A stretch of 64,000 bases of DNA from NCBI RefSeq assembly GCF_041477585.1, contig NZ_JBGNYA010000001.1:1488001-1552000 (forward strand), given 5' to 3'. The position numbers and the translations under genes were made by a program. This DNA is from Halobellus sp. MBLA0158. GTDB lineage: Archaea; Halobacteriota; Halobacteria; Halobacteriales; Haloferacaceae. Shown one piece after another: positions 1-8,275 of this stretch (position 1 is the first letter of the stretch; each line of letters starts with the position of its first letter). The notes beneath the pieces are model-generated. The model searched no databases, was not told the DNA's origin, and saw nothing but the letters and a program-made list of their open reading frames with translations.

Positions 1-654
1 AAGGACCGCGCGAACCGCCACCTCCGACCCGGTGAGATCCGCCACAAGGCCGAGATCGTAGAGCGGGTCACAGAGCGCGTAAAGGACCGCGCGGACGTCG
101 CCTTCGACTGTCACTGGACCTTCTCGGGCGGGTCGGCCAAGCGCCTCGCCGCCGAGATCGAGGAGTACGACGTCTGGTGGCTCGAAGACCCCGTGCCGCC
201 GGAGAACCTCGACGTCCAGGAGGAAGTCACGAAGTCGACGACGACGCCGATCGCCGTCGGCGAGAACCGCTACCGAGTCACAGAAGAGCGCCGCCTCATC
301 GAGAATCAGGCGGTCGACATCGTCGCGCCGGACCTCCCGAAGGTCGGCGGGATGCGCGAGACGCGGAAGATCGCCGACGTCGCCAATCAGTACTACGTCC
401 CCGTCGCGATGCACAACGTCGCCTCGCCCGTCGCGACGATGGCCGCCGTCCACGTCGGCGCCGCGATCCCGAACGCGCTGGCGGTCGAGTACCACTCCTA
501 CGAACTGGGGTGGTGGGAGGACCTCGTCGAGGAGGACGTCATCGAGGATGGCTCGATCGCCGTCCCCGAAGAGCCCGGCCTCGGCGTCACGCTCGATATG
601 GACGCCGTCGAGGCGCATATGGTCGACGGGGAAGAGCTGTTCGACGCAGCGTAG
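1..654 (+). CDS. Enolase-superfamily sugar-acid dehydratase, C-terminal part (5' end outside window)
   Basis: The reading frame is open from base 1, so the gene starts before the window; 217 C-terminal residues are visible. They form the metal-binding half of a mandelate racemase/muconate-lactonizing barrel: FDCHW supplies the first acidic ligand and a nearby His, WLEDPVPP the second, AVGENRY the third, and AMHNVASP the catalytic-type His near the end. The closest family I recall is the haloarchaeal gluconate/xylonate dehydratases, which make 2-keto-3-deoxy sugar acids in the semiphosphorylative Entner-Doudoroff or xylose pathways. The substrate cannot be fixed without the N-terminal lid domain. 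The stop TAG is at 652-654 and the next gene is convergent. Confidence 0.8.
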   Translation, partial: KDRANRHLRPGEIRHKAEIVERVTERVKDRADVAFDCHWTFSGGSAKRLAAEIEEYDVWWLEDPVPPENLDVQEEVTKSTTTPIAVGENRYRVTEERRLIENQAVDIVAPDLPKVGGMRETRKIADVANQYYVPVAMHNVASPVATMAAVHVGAAIPNALAVEYHSYELGWWEDLVEEDVIEDGSIAVPEEPGLGVTLDMDAVEAHMVDGEELFDAA

Positions 655-709
655 CTTCGTCGTGCTCGCCGGACCTTGTCCGGCGGCGTTCGACGCAGCC
701 TAAAGCCAG

Positions 710-1354
710 TCACTCCTCGACGTCGGGATCGATCTCCAGCGACCGCAGCGCGTCGGCGGTGTCGTCGCCGGCGACCCGGATCGTGTAGCCCGCGACCATC
801 CGCACGGTCTCCCAGTCTTCGTCGCCCGCGCACCGATCGTCCAAGAGCGCCAGCCCCTCGTCCAGCACCGCGGCTGTCTCCGCGCGGAGGTCCCGGAAGA
901 GGTCGGCACGGCGGGCCGCGACGTCGCCGTCGCGGCCTTCGAAGAAGGCGATCAGCCGCCCGTGCGTCCGGAGCGTGACGAGCGGGCGGCCGACCATCCC
1001 GCCCGCGATCCGCTGGACCGTGGCGTCGCGGCCGCGGAGGTACGCGTGCATCGGTCCGGCTCCGCCGTCGTCGGGCGCCCAGCCGTCGAGTTCGGCGGCG
1101 ACCCGCTCGCGGTGGTCGTGCTCCTGGTCGACGACGGACTCGAAGGCGGCGCGCGCTTCGGCGTCCGACTCGTCGGCGACCCACGCCCGAAAGGTCTCGC
1201 GGGCGGCGTGTTCGCTCTCGGCGGCGGCGTCCAAGAGCGGTTCCGGCGCGGGGTCGCCGCCGGCCGCGGCACGGAGAAACCGCGGCGATCCGAGGAGCGA
1301 CAGCGACGCCGACTCGTCGGTTTCGAGCCGGCCGCGGAGCGTCTCGCCGTCCAT
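710..1354 (-). CDS. Haloarchaeal ferritin-like (rubrerythrin-like) domain protein
   Basis: This is a 214-residue acidic, all-helical protein with no membrane segment. The motifs AESEHAARETF and VVDQEHDHRERV resemble the paired E/H-containing helices of ferritin-like folds. Similar haloarchaeal proteins are often labelled transcription antitermination protein in databases, for which nothing here gives support. Metal binding is possible (E..EH repeated twice) but the full diiron ligand set is not obvious. It is divergent from the HemAT gene, and about 120 bp of intergenic DNA carries both promoters. The function is unknown; the fold assignment is tentative. Confidence 0.6.
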   Translation of the reverse strand: MDGETLRGRLETDESASLSLLGSPRFLRAAAGGDPAPEPLLDAAAESEHAARETFRAWVADESDAEARAAFESVVDQEHDHRERVAAELDGWAPDDGGAGPMHAYLRGRDATVQRIAGGMVGRPLVTLRTHGRLIAFFEGRDGDVAARRADLFRDLRAETAAVLDEGLALLDDRCAGDEDWETVRMVAGYTIRVAGDDTADALRSLEIDPDVEE

Positions 1355-1443
1355 ACCCGAGCTTCCAGCCGAATTTACGTAACCGTTGCCGTCCGCGATT
1401 CGCGGGCCGTCCGGTATCAGCGCTGATAGCGGGGAGATAACAG

Positions 1444-1451
1444 TCTTATGG
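1444..1451 (+). promoter_or_regulatory. TATA box of the HemAT-type transducer gene
   Basis: TCTTATGG is centred 27 bp before the ATG at 1474, the normal archaeal spacing to a start site at or next to the start codon. This predicts a leaderless or nearly leaderless transcript. Confidence 0.45.
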
Positions 1452-1473
1452 CCGACACGCCCCCGTTCTGGTA

Positions 1474-3201
1474 ATGAGCGGAGACAGCGTCGCTGTGACC
1501 GACGAGGACCGATCTCTCGTCGACGGCCGCAGGCTACTCGAGGATCTGGACATCGACCGCGAGGAGATGGAGTGGCGGAAGTCGTTCGTCCGCCTGGACG
1601 AGGCGGACAGAGAGCGGATGCGGGACCTGGAGCCGACGTTCGACGCCGTCGCCGACGACATCGTCGAGGATTTCTACGACCACCTGACGGGCGATCCCGC
1701 CTCGAACGAGATCTTCGGTCGCTCCTCCAAGGGAATGCAGCGGCTGAAGGCGGACCAGGCGGCCTACCTGCGATCGCTCGCCGACGGCGAGTACGGCGAG
1801 GACTACTTCGCCCGCCGCGCGCGGGTCGGAAAGCTCCACGAGATGCTCGATCTCGGGCCGAAGTTCTACCTTGGCGCGTACAGCATCTACTACGACGGAC
1901 TGCTCGATGCGATCGGCGAGGAGGTGAAATCCGAGTTCGCCGGCGCGGCGCGCGACGCAGACGGGCGCGGGTCCGGTGGAGACGCGGCCGACGGCCGATC
2001 GGGCGGCGGCTTCCTCTCGCGCGTCGTCGGCGGCGAGTCGCCGTCCCGGCTCGAAGAGGGCGACACCTCGCCCACGCGGGGGCGGGCGGACGATCCGGTG
2101 GCCGCCGCCGTCGACGCCGTCGTCGAGCGAGCCTCGTCGCTGCTGAAGGTGCTCGCGCTGGACCAGCAGGTCGCGATGGACACCTACATCCACGCGTACA
2201 GCGAGGAGGCGCGCAAGCAGGCCGAAGACCGCGAGCAGCTGGCCCGCGAGGTCGAAGAGGATCTCAGGGAGCCGATCGAGGACGTCTCGGAGGCCTCCTC
2301 GGTCGTCGCCGAAGAATCCGCCGCGATCCGCGAGATCGCCGACGAGCAGGCGGATGATATGGAGGAGGTGAGCGCCGAGGTCTCACAGATGAGCGCGACC
2401 GTCGAGGAGATCGCGGCCACCGCCGAGGACGTCGAGGAGACGAGCACCGAGGCGGCCTCCCGCGCGCGGACCGGCGAGGAGGCCGCCGACGAGGCCATCG
2501 AGGTGATGGAGGAGGTCGCGGATGCGGCCGCGGCGGCCTCCGAGGACCTCGAACGGCTCCAGTCGCAGATCGACGAGGTGGACGAGGTGCTCGAAGCGAT
2601 CGACGACATCGCCGAGCAGACGAATCTGCTGGCGCTGAACGCCTCGATCGAGGCCGCCCGCGCGGGCGAGGCCGGCGAGGGCTTCGCCGTCGTCGCCAAC
2701 GAGGTGAAACAGCTCGCCGAGGAGTCGCGACAGCGCGCCAGCGAGGTCGAAGAGACCGTCGGCAAGGTCCAGTCCGACGCCGACGAGACGATCGAGAGCC
2801 TCGCGGAGACGACAGAGAAGCTCCACGAGGGGATCGACCGCGGCGAGGACGCGATGGACAGCCTCGGCGGGATCGTCGAGGCCGTCGAGCGGACCTCCGA
2901 GGGGATCGCGGAGGTCGCGGTCGCGACAGACGAACAGGCGGTCAGCGCAGAGCAGGTGACCGCGCTCGTCGAGGGCGCCCGCGAGCGGGCCGAGGACGTC
3001 GCCGGGCGCGTCGACGAGGTCGCCGAGGCGAGCCGAGAGCAGACGGAGCGAATGGAGGAGATCCAGTCGGCGGCGAACCGCCTCGTCGTGGACGAGGACG
3101 GACCGGCGGGCTCGGCCCCGGCCGGACCCCGAGGCGGGGATGTCGGCGGCGCCGACGACCTCGCTGTCGGGACCGACGGCGGAACCGATCGGCGGGAGTA
3201 A
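1474..3201 (+). CDS. hemAT: HemAT-type globin-coupled aerotaxis transducer
   Basis: This 575-residue soluble methyl-accepting chemotaxis protein has an N-terminal globin-coupled sensor (about residues 20-155) and no membrane helices. The probable proximal heme ligand is His122 in [12 protein letters not shown], followed by YLGAYSIYY, as in HemAT proteins. A disordered acidic/Gly linker (about 155-190) leads to a long coiled coil. The highly conserved signalling hairpin is [17 protein letters not shown], then [19 protein letters not shown]. By family it senses O2 and passes the signal to CheA/CheW. It is monocistronic, with a convergent ferredoxin gene 6 bp downstream. The ATG at 1474 fits the TATA spacing. 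Confidence 0.93.
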   Translation: MSGDSVAVTDEDRSLVDGRRLLEDLDIDREEMEWRKSFVRLDEADRERMRDLEPTFDAVADDIVEDFYDHLTGDPASNEIFGRSSKGMQRLKADQAAYLRSLADGEYGEDYFARRARVGKLHEMLDLGPKFYLGAYSIYYDGLLDAIGEEVKSEFAGAARDADGRGSGGDAADGRSGGGFLSRVVGGESPSRLEEGDTSPTRGRADDPVAAAVDAVVERASSLLKVLALDQQVAMDTYIHAYSEEARKQAEDREQLAREVEEDLREPIEDVSEASSVVAEESAAIREIADEQADDMEEVSAEVSQMSATVEEIAATAEDVEETSTEAASRARTGEEAADEAIEVMEEVADAAAAASEDLERLQSQIDEVDEVLEAIDDIAEQTNLLALNASIEAARAGEAGEGFAVVANEVKQLAEESRQRASEVEETVGKVQSDADETIESLAETTEKLHEGIDRGEDAMDSLGGIVEAVERTSEGIAEVAVATDEQAVSAEQVTALVEGARERAEDVAGRVDEVAEASREQTERMEEIQSAANRLVVDEDGPAGSAPAGPRGGDVGGADDLAVGTDGGTDRRE

Positions 3202-3207
3202 TCGCTG

Positions 3208-3546
3208 TCAGTCGTCGCCGGCGGCCGCCCCGGACTCGCCGCCGATCTCGGCCGCGTCCGCTTCGATGCTCGGCGGGTAGATGCCGCGTTCGAGCTTCAG
3301 GTCGCTCTGGGGGCGGGCCATACACGTCAGCGCGTAGCCTTCGCGCTCCTCGTCTGTGAGTCCGCGCGCCGCGGGCTGGGCGACCTCGCCCTCGATGATC
3401 TCCGCCGAACAGGCGAGACACATCCCGACGCGGCAGGAGTACTCCTGGGCGATGCCCGCTTCGATGCAGGCCTTCAGGATCGTCTGCTTGTCGGAGATCT
3501 CCAGCGTCTCGCCGGTGCCGACGAACTCGACGGTGTACTCGGTCAT
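3208..3546 (-). CDS. Plant-type 2Fe-2S ferredoxin
   Basis: This is a 112-residue ferredoxin starting MTEYTVEFVG. The cluster ligands follow the C-x4-C-x2-C ... C pattern: Cys38, Cys43 and Cys46 in YSCRVGMCLAC, and Cys75 in YALTCMARP. The frame stays open upstream to 3624, but the extra 26 residues are basic and unlike the acidic domain, so the ATG at 3546 is preferred. It is a soluble one-electron carrier and a possible partner of oxidoreductases such as the aldehyde:ferredoxin oxidoreductase at 36.7 kb (inference). It is divergent from the K+ channel gene. Confidence 0.93.
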   Translation of the reverse strand: MTEYTVEFVGTGETLEISDKQTILKACIEAGIAQEYSCRVGMCLACSAEIIEGEVAQPAARGLTDEEREGYALTCMARPQSDLKLERGIYPPSIEADAAEIGGESGAAAGDD

Positions 3547-3662
3547 ACCTCGCCGTTCGACGGACCGCTCCAAAACTCTTTGCGAAGCGACCGTGGGGTC
3601 ACTCCCGCTCGTCCGGCGATACACGTTTTAGGGGCCCGCCCGAGAGACCTACGCAGGTCACG

Positions 3663-5339
3663 ATGGCGTCGCTACCCAGCCTCCCCGGAGTCGAACTCTC
3701 CCGCCGCAACCGACTCATCGCGTACTACCTCCTCGGGCTCGTCGCGCTCGTGGTCGTGTTCACCGGCGTGTACAACCTCGCGCTGCTGCGGCTCGAAGGC
3801 GTCGAGCAGTCGGTCTTCGCCTCGTTCGAGTTCGTCGTCCAGACGATGACGACGACGGGCTACGGCCAGGACTCGGGGCTGTGGAGCCACCCGCTGATGT
3901 TCCTGCTCGTCGCCGGGATGCAGCTGTCGGGGATCGGTATCGGCTTTTTCACGCTCCGGCTCGTGATCATCCCGCTGTTCAACGACGCCGAGGTCGACCT
4001 CGACGACCGCCTCACGCGGAAGCGGGACCACGTGATCATCTGCGAGTACCGGCGCGACTCGGCGGTGCTGCTCGACGAACTGTCCGAACTCGGCGTCGAC
4101 TACGTCCTGATCTCCTCCGACGAGGAGCGCGCGCGGGACCTCTCTGATGCGGGCTACTCCGTCATCCACGGCTCGCCGCAGGACAACGCGGCCTTCGAGC
4201 GGGCCAGCATCGGCGCCGCGAGCGCGGTCATCACGGACGCCGGCGAGGCGAACGTCGGCACGATCCTGACCGTGACGTCGCTCCGCTCGGACGTCGACAT
4301 CATCGCGCTCACCGACGACAGCGATATGCGGGACGTCCTCGTCGACGCGGGGGCCGACACCGTGCTCTCGCCGCACGGCGTCCTCGGGCACCGGCTCGCG
4401 GAGAAGGCGGTCTCCTCGCTCGGGACGGACCTCTCGGACACGGTCGATCTCGGCGGCGACCTCGAGATCTCCGAGGTGCCGGTGGGCCACGGGAGCCGGC
4501 TGATCGGCACGCGGCTGCGGAACTCCGGGATCAGAGAGGAGACGGGCGCGACCGTCCTCGCCGCCTGGATCGACGGTGAGCTCCAGCTGCCGCCGGATCC
4601 GGACGCGGTCATCCGCCCGAACACGGTCCTGCTCGTCTCGGGCGGGCACGAGGAGCTGACGGCGCTGAGCGAGTTCACCCGGCCGGTGCGCTCGTTCGGC
4701 CGCCACGAGCGGATCCTCGTCGCCGGCTTCGGCGAGGTCGGCCAGGCGGCGCGGTCGCGCGTCCGCGAGGCGGGCATCGAGACGGTGACGATCGACCGCG
4801 AGGCGGGCGCGGGCGTCGACGTCGTCGGCGACGCCACCGCGAAGGCGACGCTCCGCGAGGCGGGCATCGAGTCGGCCGACGCGATCATCGTCGGCCTCCC
4901 GGACGACGCCGCGGCGCTGCTGACGACGGTGGTCGCGCGGTCGCTCAACCCCGACGTCGAGATCCTCGTGCGGATGACAGATACCGACGCGATCCGGAAG
5001 GCGCTGAACGGCGGCGCCGACTACGTGCTCTCGGTCCCGCGGGTGAGCGCCCGGATGGTCGCCCGGGAGCTGGGCGGCGAGGACGTGCTCGCGCCCGCCA
5101 GCCAGATCCGGCTCGTCCGCGTGTCCGCGGCGCCGTTCGCCGGGCAGACGCTCGCCGGGTCCGGGATCTACGAGCGGACGGGCTGTCGGGTCGTCGCCGT
5201 CGAAGACGAATCGGGCCTCTCGAGCACGGTCGATCCGAACCGGACCTTCTCGGGCGAGGAGCGGCTCGTCATCGTCGGCTCGGACGAGTCGATCCGGCAG
5301 TTCCACGGGCGGTTCGACGTGCCGACGACGGAGTCCTGA
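3663..5339 (+). CDS. Potassium channel with two RCK (TrkA-N/TrkA-C) modules
   Basis: This 558-residue protein has two transmembrane helices (about 19-40 and 77-103) flanking a pore loop with the selectivity filter TTTGYGQD (about 63-70). Two tandem cytoplasmic RCK modules follow. The first Rossmann part starts RDHVIICEYRRDSAV and lacks the glycine-rich nucleotide motif. The second starts HERILVAGFGEVGQAA and keeps GxGxxG. Each is followed by a TrkA-C-like segment. The family conducts K+ under nucleotide or ion control, which matters in salt-in haloarchaea. A TATA-like element ACGTTTTAGG lies about 35 bp before the ATG. Confidence 0.9.
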   Translation: MASLPSLPGVELSRRNRLIAYYLLGLVALVVVFTGVYNLALLRLEGVEQSVFASFEFVVQTMTTTGYGQDSGLWSHPLMFLLVAGMQLSGIGIGFFTLRLVIIPLFNDAEVDLDDRLTRKRDHVIICEYRRDSAVLLDELSELGVDYVLISSDEERARDLSDAGYSVIHGSPQDNAAFERASIGAASAVITDAGEANVGTILTVTSLRSDVDIIALTDDSDMRDVLVDAGADTVLSPHGVLGHRLAEKAVSSLGTDLSDTVDLGGDLEISEVPVGHGSRLIGTRLRNSGIREETGATVLAAWIDGELQLPPDPDAVIRPNTVLLVSGGHEELTALSEFTRPVRSFGRHERILVAGFGEVGQAARSRVREAGIETVTIDREAGAGVDVVGDATAKATLREAGIESADAIIVGLPDDAAALLTTVVARSLNPDVEILVRMTDTDAIRKALNGGADYVLSVPRVSARMVARELGGEDVLAPASQIRLVRVSAAPFAGQTLAGSGIYERTGCRVVAVEDESGLSSTVDPNRTFSGEERLVIVGSDESIRQFHGRFDVPTTES

Positions 5340-5358
5340 CGGGGAGGGAAGCCGGATT

Positions 5359-5865
5359 TCAGCGGGCGGTGCGGTCGGGCGCGGGCGTCCCGCCGTCGGT
5401 CTCCGCGTCCGGTTCGGCTTCCGTTTCGGTTTCGGCGTCCTCCGGAGCCCGCACGGTCATCACCGGCACGTCCGACGAGCGGACGACCTTCTCGGCGACG
5501 CTGCCGAGGAGGAACCGCCCGACGCCGGTCCGGCCGTGGGTCCCCATCACGATCAGGTCGACCCCGTGGTCCGACGCGTGGTCGATGATCTCGCGGTGGG
5601 CGATCCCGTTCGCGACCGCGGTCTCGGCGTCCACGCCGGCCTCGGCGGCCCTTTCGGCGACGGCGTCGACCGCCTCCTGACCCTCCTCGCCGAGCGCCTC
5701 CGCGACGATCTCCGATCCCATCTCGAGCGAGGCGTACGCGCCCGTATCGACGACGTACAGGGCGTACAGGGTCGCGTCGTACTGCGTCGCGAGTTCGATG
5801 GCGTGGTCGACGGCGCCCGCGGTGGCGACGCTCCCGTCGGTCGGCACGAGGATTCGGTCGTACAT
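5359..5865 (-). CDS. Universal stress protein (UspA family)
   Basis: This 168-residue single-domain Usp begins MYDRILVPTDGS, and its ATP-binding signature MGTHGRTGVGRFLLGS is followed by VAEKVVRSSDVPVMTV. The Walker-like GxxG...GS motif is intact, so nucleotide binding is expected. A low-complexity acidic tail of about 25 residues follows the domain. It is convergent with the K+ channel gene, 20 bp apart. Haloarchaeal Usp proteins often sit beside transporters and may modulate them; that link is inference here. Confidence 0.9.
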   Translation of the reverse strand: MYDRILVPTDGSVATAGAVDHAIELATQYDATLYALYVVDTGAYASLEMGSEIVAEALGEEGQEAVDAVAERAAEAGVDAETAVANGIAHREIIDHASDHGVDLIVMGTHGRTGVGRFLLGSVAEKVVRSSDVPVMTVRAPEDAETETEAEPDAETDGGTPAPDRTAR

Positions 5866-5967
5866 CGTTCTACGTGAACGTACGGCACCCGGGGTTTAGA
5901 AGGTACCCCGCCGGTCGGCCGCTCGGCCGTCACTCGCTCGCGGGCTCATTCGTCGTCGCTCGCGGAC

Positions 5968-6318
5968 TCACTCCTCGTCGGACTCCGGCACCGCGGGCTC
6001 GTAGGCGCCGGGCGCGTCCGCGGGCGTCACCGCCTCGGGGTCGTCGCCGCGGAACCGCAGGATCGCCGCCTCGCAGGCCTGGAGCCCGTCGACGCGCTCG
6101 GTGTCGGCGTCGAGGTCGACGGTCTCGACGACCGTCCAGCCGTCCGCCTCGCCGTCGAGCGCGAGCCCCTTCACCCACGACTCGGTGGCGACGAGGAGGC
6201 CCGTGACGCGGCCCTCGTCTTCGATCGGGACGGCCAGGTCCAGCGCGTCGGCCGAATTGAGCTGGAGCAGTTCCTCGGGATCGAGCGGGCGGGGCGGCAG
6301 CGACTCGACGACGGACAT
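5968..6318 (-). CDS. Conserved haloarchaeal protein of unknown function
   Basis: This is a 116-residue acidic soluble protein beginning MSVVESLPPRPLDPEELLQL. It has a compact alpha/beta-like core (about 15-95) and a disordered Pro/Glu-rich tail. No catalytic motif, signal peptide or membrane segment is visible, and the family was not recognised. It is divergent from the Agl23-type gene, and the shared intergenic DNA carries a 36-bp tandem duplication. Confidence 0.6.
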   Translation of the reverse strand: MSVVESLPPRPLDPEELLQLNSADALDLAVPIEDEGRVTGLLVATESWVKGLALDGEADGWTVVETVDLDADTERVDGLQACEAAILRFRGDDPEAVTPADAPGAYEPAVPESDEE

Positions 6319-6355
6319 ACCGTCGCTGGGGCGAGCGGGCGCTTGGGCGTTGCGG

Positions 6356-6437
6356 ATCGGCCCGGCCCCCGGCGTCGATCACAAAGCTTCTATCGGCCCG
6401 GCCCCCGGCGTCGATCACAAAGCTTCTATCGGCCCGG
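6356..6437. repeat. Tandem duplication of a 36-bp unit upstream of the Agl23-type gene
   Basis: Two exact 36-bp copies lie at 6356-6391 and 6392-6427, followed by the first 10 bases of a third. Each contains GATCACAAAGCTTCTATCGG, an AT-richer stretch in otherwise GC-rich DNA. The second copy ends about 25 bp before the ATG at 6453, so the unit may carry the core promoter, and the duplication would then double it. Confidence 0.85.
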
Positions 6438-6452
6438 GAGCGAGGGGTGCCT

Positions 6453-8273
6453 ATGTCGCCCGAGGCCGACGCCGGGAACGCGGCCGGAAGCGACGGGACG
6501 CCGGCGCCGTCGGGCGCTCGCCTCTCCGTCGCCGGCGTCGGATTCCGTCGGGACCGCGTGCTCGCGGCCGTGCTGGCGATCGCGGCCGTCGGGCTGTGTT
6601 TCAGACTCGTCGCGCTCGGGGCCCGGCCGTTCCACTGGGACGAGGCCCGCGTCGGCTACTGGACGCTCCGCTACCTCGATACGGGCGCGTTCCAGTACCG
6701 CCCCGTCGCCGGCGGGCCGCTGCTCTATCACCTCGGCCGAGCGTCGTTCGCCCTCCTCGGCGCCTCGGAGTTCACCGCGCGCCTCCCGGTCGCGGTCGTC
6801 GGCGCGGGCCTGCCGCTCGCTGCGCTGCTCTTCCGGGACCGCCTCAACGACGCCGAGACGGTCGCGCTCGCGCTCGTGCTGGCGTTCCAGCCGCTGGTGC
6901 TCTACTACGGTCGGTTCCTCCGCGGCGATGTCCTCCTCGCGGTCTTCGGCCTCGTCGCGGTCGGATTCGCGATCCGAGCGTGGGACCGCGGGAGCCGCCG
7001 GGACGCCTACGCCGCCGCCCTCGCGATCCCGCTCGCCGCGTCGGCGTCGGGGTTCGTCGCGGGCTATCTGCTCTGCGGACTGGGCGCGTGGCTCCTCGTC
7101 GTCGACCAGCGGAGCGTCGCCGCCGACGGCGGACGGAGCGCCCGCGCGACCCTGGCCGCGGTCCGAGGCCGACTCACCGGAACCGTGACGTCGGCCGCCC
7201 GCGCCGCCCTGCTCTCGGTCGGGACCGCCGTCTTCCTCTTCGCGCCCCGGGCGGGTCCCGGCGTCGAGCGGGGGCTCTACGCTCCCGCCGATTTCCCGTA
7301 CGCGATCTACGAGGGCACCGTCGGCGCGCTCTGGCGGTTCGTCGGCGTCCGCCTCGTGAACCGCGCGCCCGACGGCACCCACGCCTTCCTCCCGTTCGTC
7401 CGCGACGCCGCCGCGCTCCTCGTCGCGGTCGCGCTCCCCGTGCTCGTCGCCGGCGTCGCGGTCACCTTCCTCGCGCGCTACGCGTCGCCCTCGCGACGCC
7501 GCCCGCTGATCGAGGGCGCCGGCTACTGGGGGCTCCTGGCGCTCTTCGTCTTCCCGACGCTCGCGGAGGTGTCGGCGCCGTGGACGCTCGTCCACGTCGT
7601 CGTCCCGTTGTCGCTCCCCGCGAGCGTCGGCTTCGTCGCGCTCGCCCGGCGCGGGATCGACGCCGTCCCCCGATCGCTCGGCGGCGCCGCGGCCGTCGAC
7701 GTCGGCACCGCGGTCGCCGTCGCGCTCGCCTTCCTCGCGGTCGGCGCGCAGGTCGGCGCCGTCACCGCCGGCGGCGTGTACGGCCCCGCGGACCGCTCGA
7801 ACCGCCTCGCGCAGTTCGCCCAGCCCAGCGACGACCTCGAACCGATCGAGGCCGCCGCGCGGGCCGCCGCCGACGAAAACCGGTCGACGGCCGAGGTCGT
7901 CTACGTCGGCGAGTCGTTCCACCTGCTCGACGACGCGATGCTGCGCCCGCCGGTCGGCGACGCCTGGGGCGCGCGGCTGCCCTTGCCGTGGTACGTCGCG
8001 GTCGCGGGCGCGGACGCGACGAGCGCCCCGAGCGTCTCGGCCTTCGCCGAGCGGTACGGCAACGGGAGCGCGCCGCCGATCGTCGTCGCCGATCCGGCAG
8101 CGCGGGCGGCGCTCGCGGACCGCCTCGGCGACGGGTACGAGGCGACGGTCTATCGGCTCGGCCTCTGGAACCGCGAGGTCGTCGTCTTCACGCGGCGTGC
8201 GGCGGTTCGGGACCGTCGTCTTCGCGGCGCAGGAACGACCGAACCTATTTTGCCCCGACCGAGCGGAGGGTGA
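6453..8273 (+). CDS. agl23: Agl23-type flippase-activity-associated membrane protein (PMT-like glycosyltransferase fold)
   Basis: This is an approximately 606-residue polytopic protein with about a dozen hydrophobic helices. The motif FHWDEARVGYWTLRYL after the first helix matches the acidic D-E signature of GT-C/PMT-like enzymes in the Agl23-type family. That family is tied to haloarchaeal N-glycan assembly or flipping across the membrane. A soluble C-terminal domain (about residues 440-600) lies outside the helices. Translation could start at GTG 6447 or ATG 6453; the ATG is preferred. The histidine kinase gene starts 2 bp downstream, so the two are probably co-transcribed. Confidence 0.8.
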   Translation: MSPEADAGNAAGSDGTPAPSGARLSVAGVGFRRDRVLAAVLAIAAVGLCFRLVALGARPFHWDEARVGYWTLRYLDTGAFQYRPVAGGPLLYHLGRASFALLGASEFTARLPVAVVGAGLPLAALLFRDRLNDAETVALALVLAFQPLVLYYGRFLRGDVLLAVFGLVAVGFAIRAWDRGSRRDAYAAALAIPLAASASGFVAGYLLCGLGAWLLVVDQRSVAADGGRSARATLAAVRGRLTGTVTSAARAALLSVGTAVFLFAPRAGPGVERGLYAPADFPYAIYEGTVGALWRFVGVRLVNRAPDGTHAFLPFVRDAAALLVAVALPVLVAGVAVTFLARYASPSRRRPLIEGAGYWGLLALFVFPTLAEVSAPWTLVHVVVPLSLPASVGFVALARRGIDAVPRSLGGAAAVDVGTAVAVALAFLAVGAQVGAVTAGGVYGPADRSNRLAQFAQPSDDLEPIEAAARAAADENRSTAEVVYVGESFHLLDDAMLRPPVGDAWGARLPLPWYVAVAGADATSAPSVSAFAERYGNGSAPPIVVADPAARAALADRLGDGYEATVYRLGLWNREVVVFTRRAAVRDRRLRGAGTTEPILPRPSGG

Positions 8274-8275
8274 GT

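Noticed and set aside
3672-5306. 544-codon minus-strand frame opposite the K+ channel
   Set aside because: It is the antisense shadow of a high-GC gene; the plus-strand protein has clear pore and RCK motifs.
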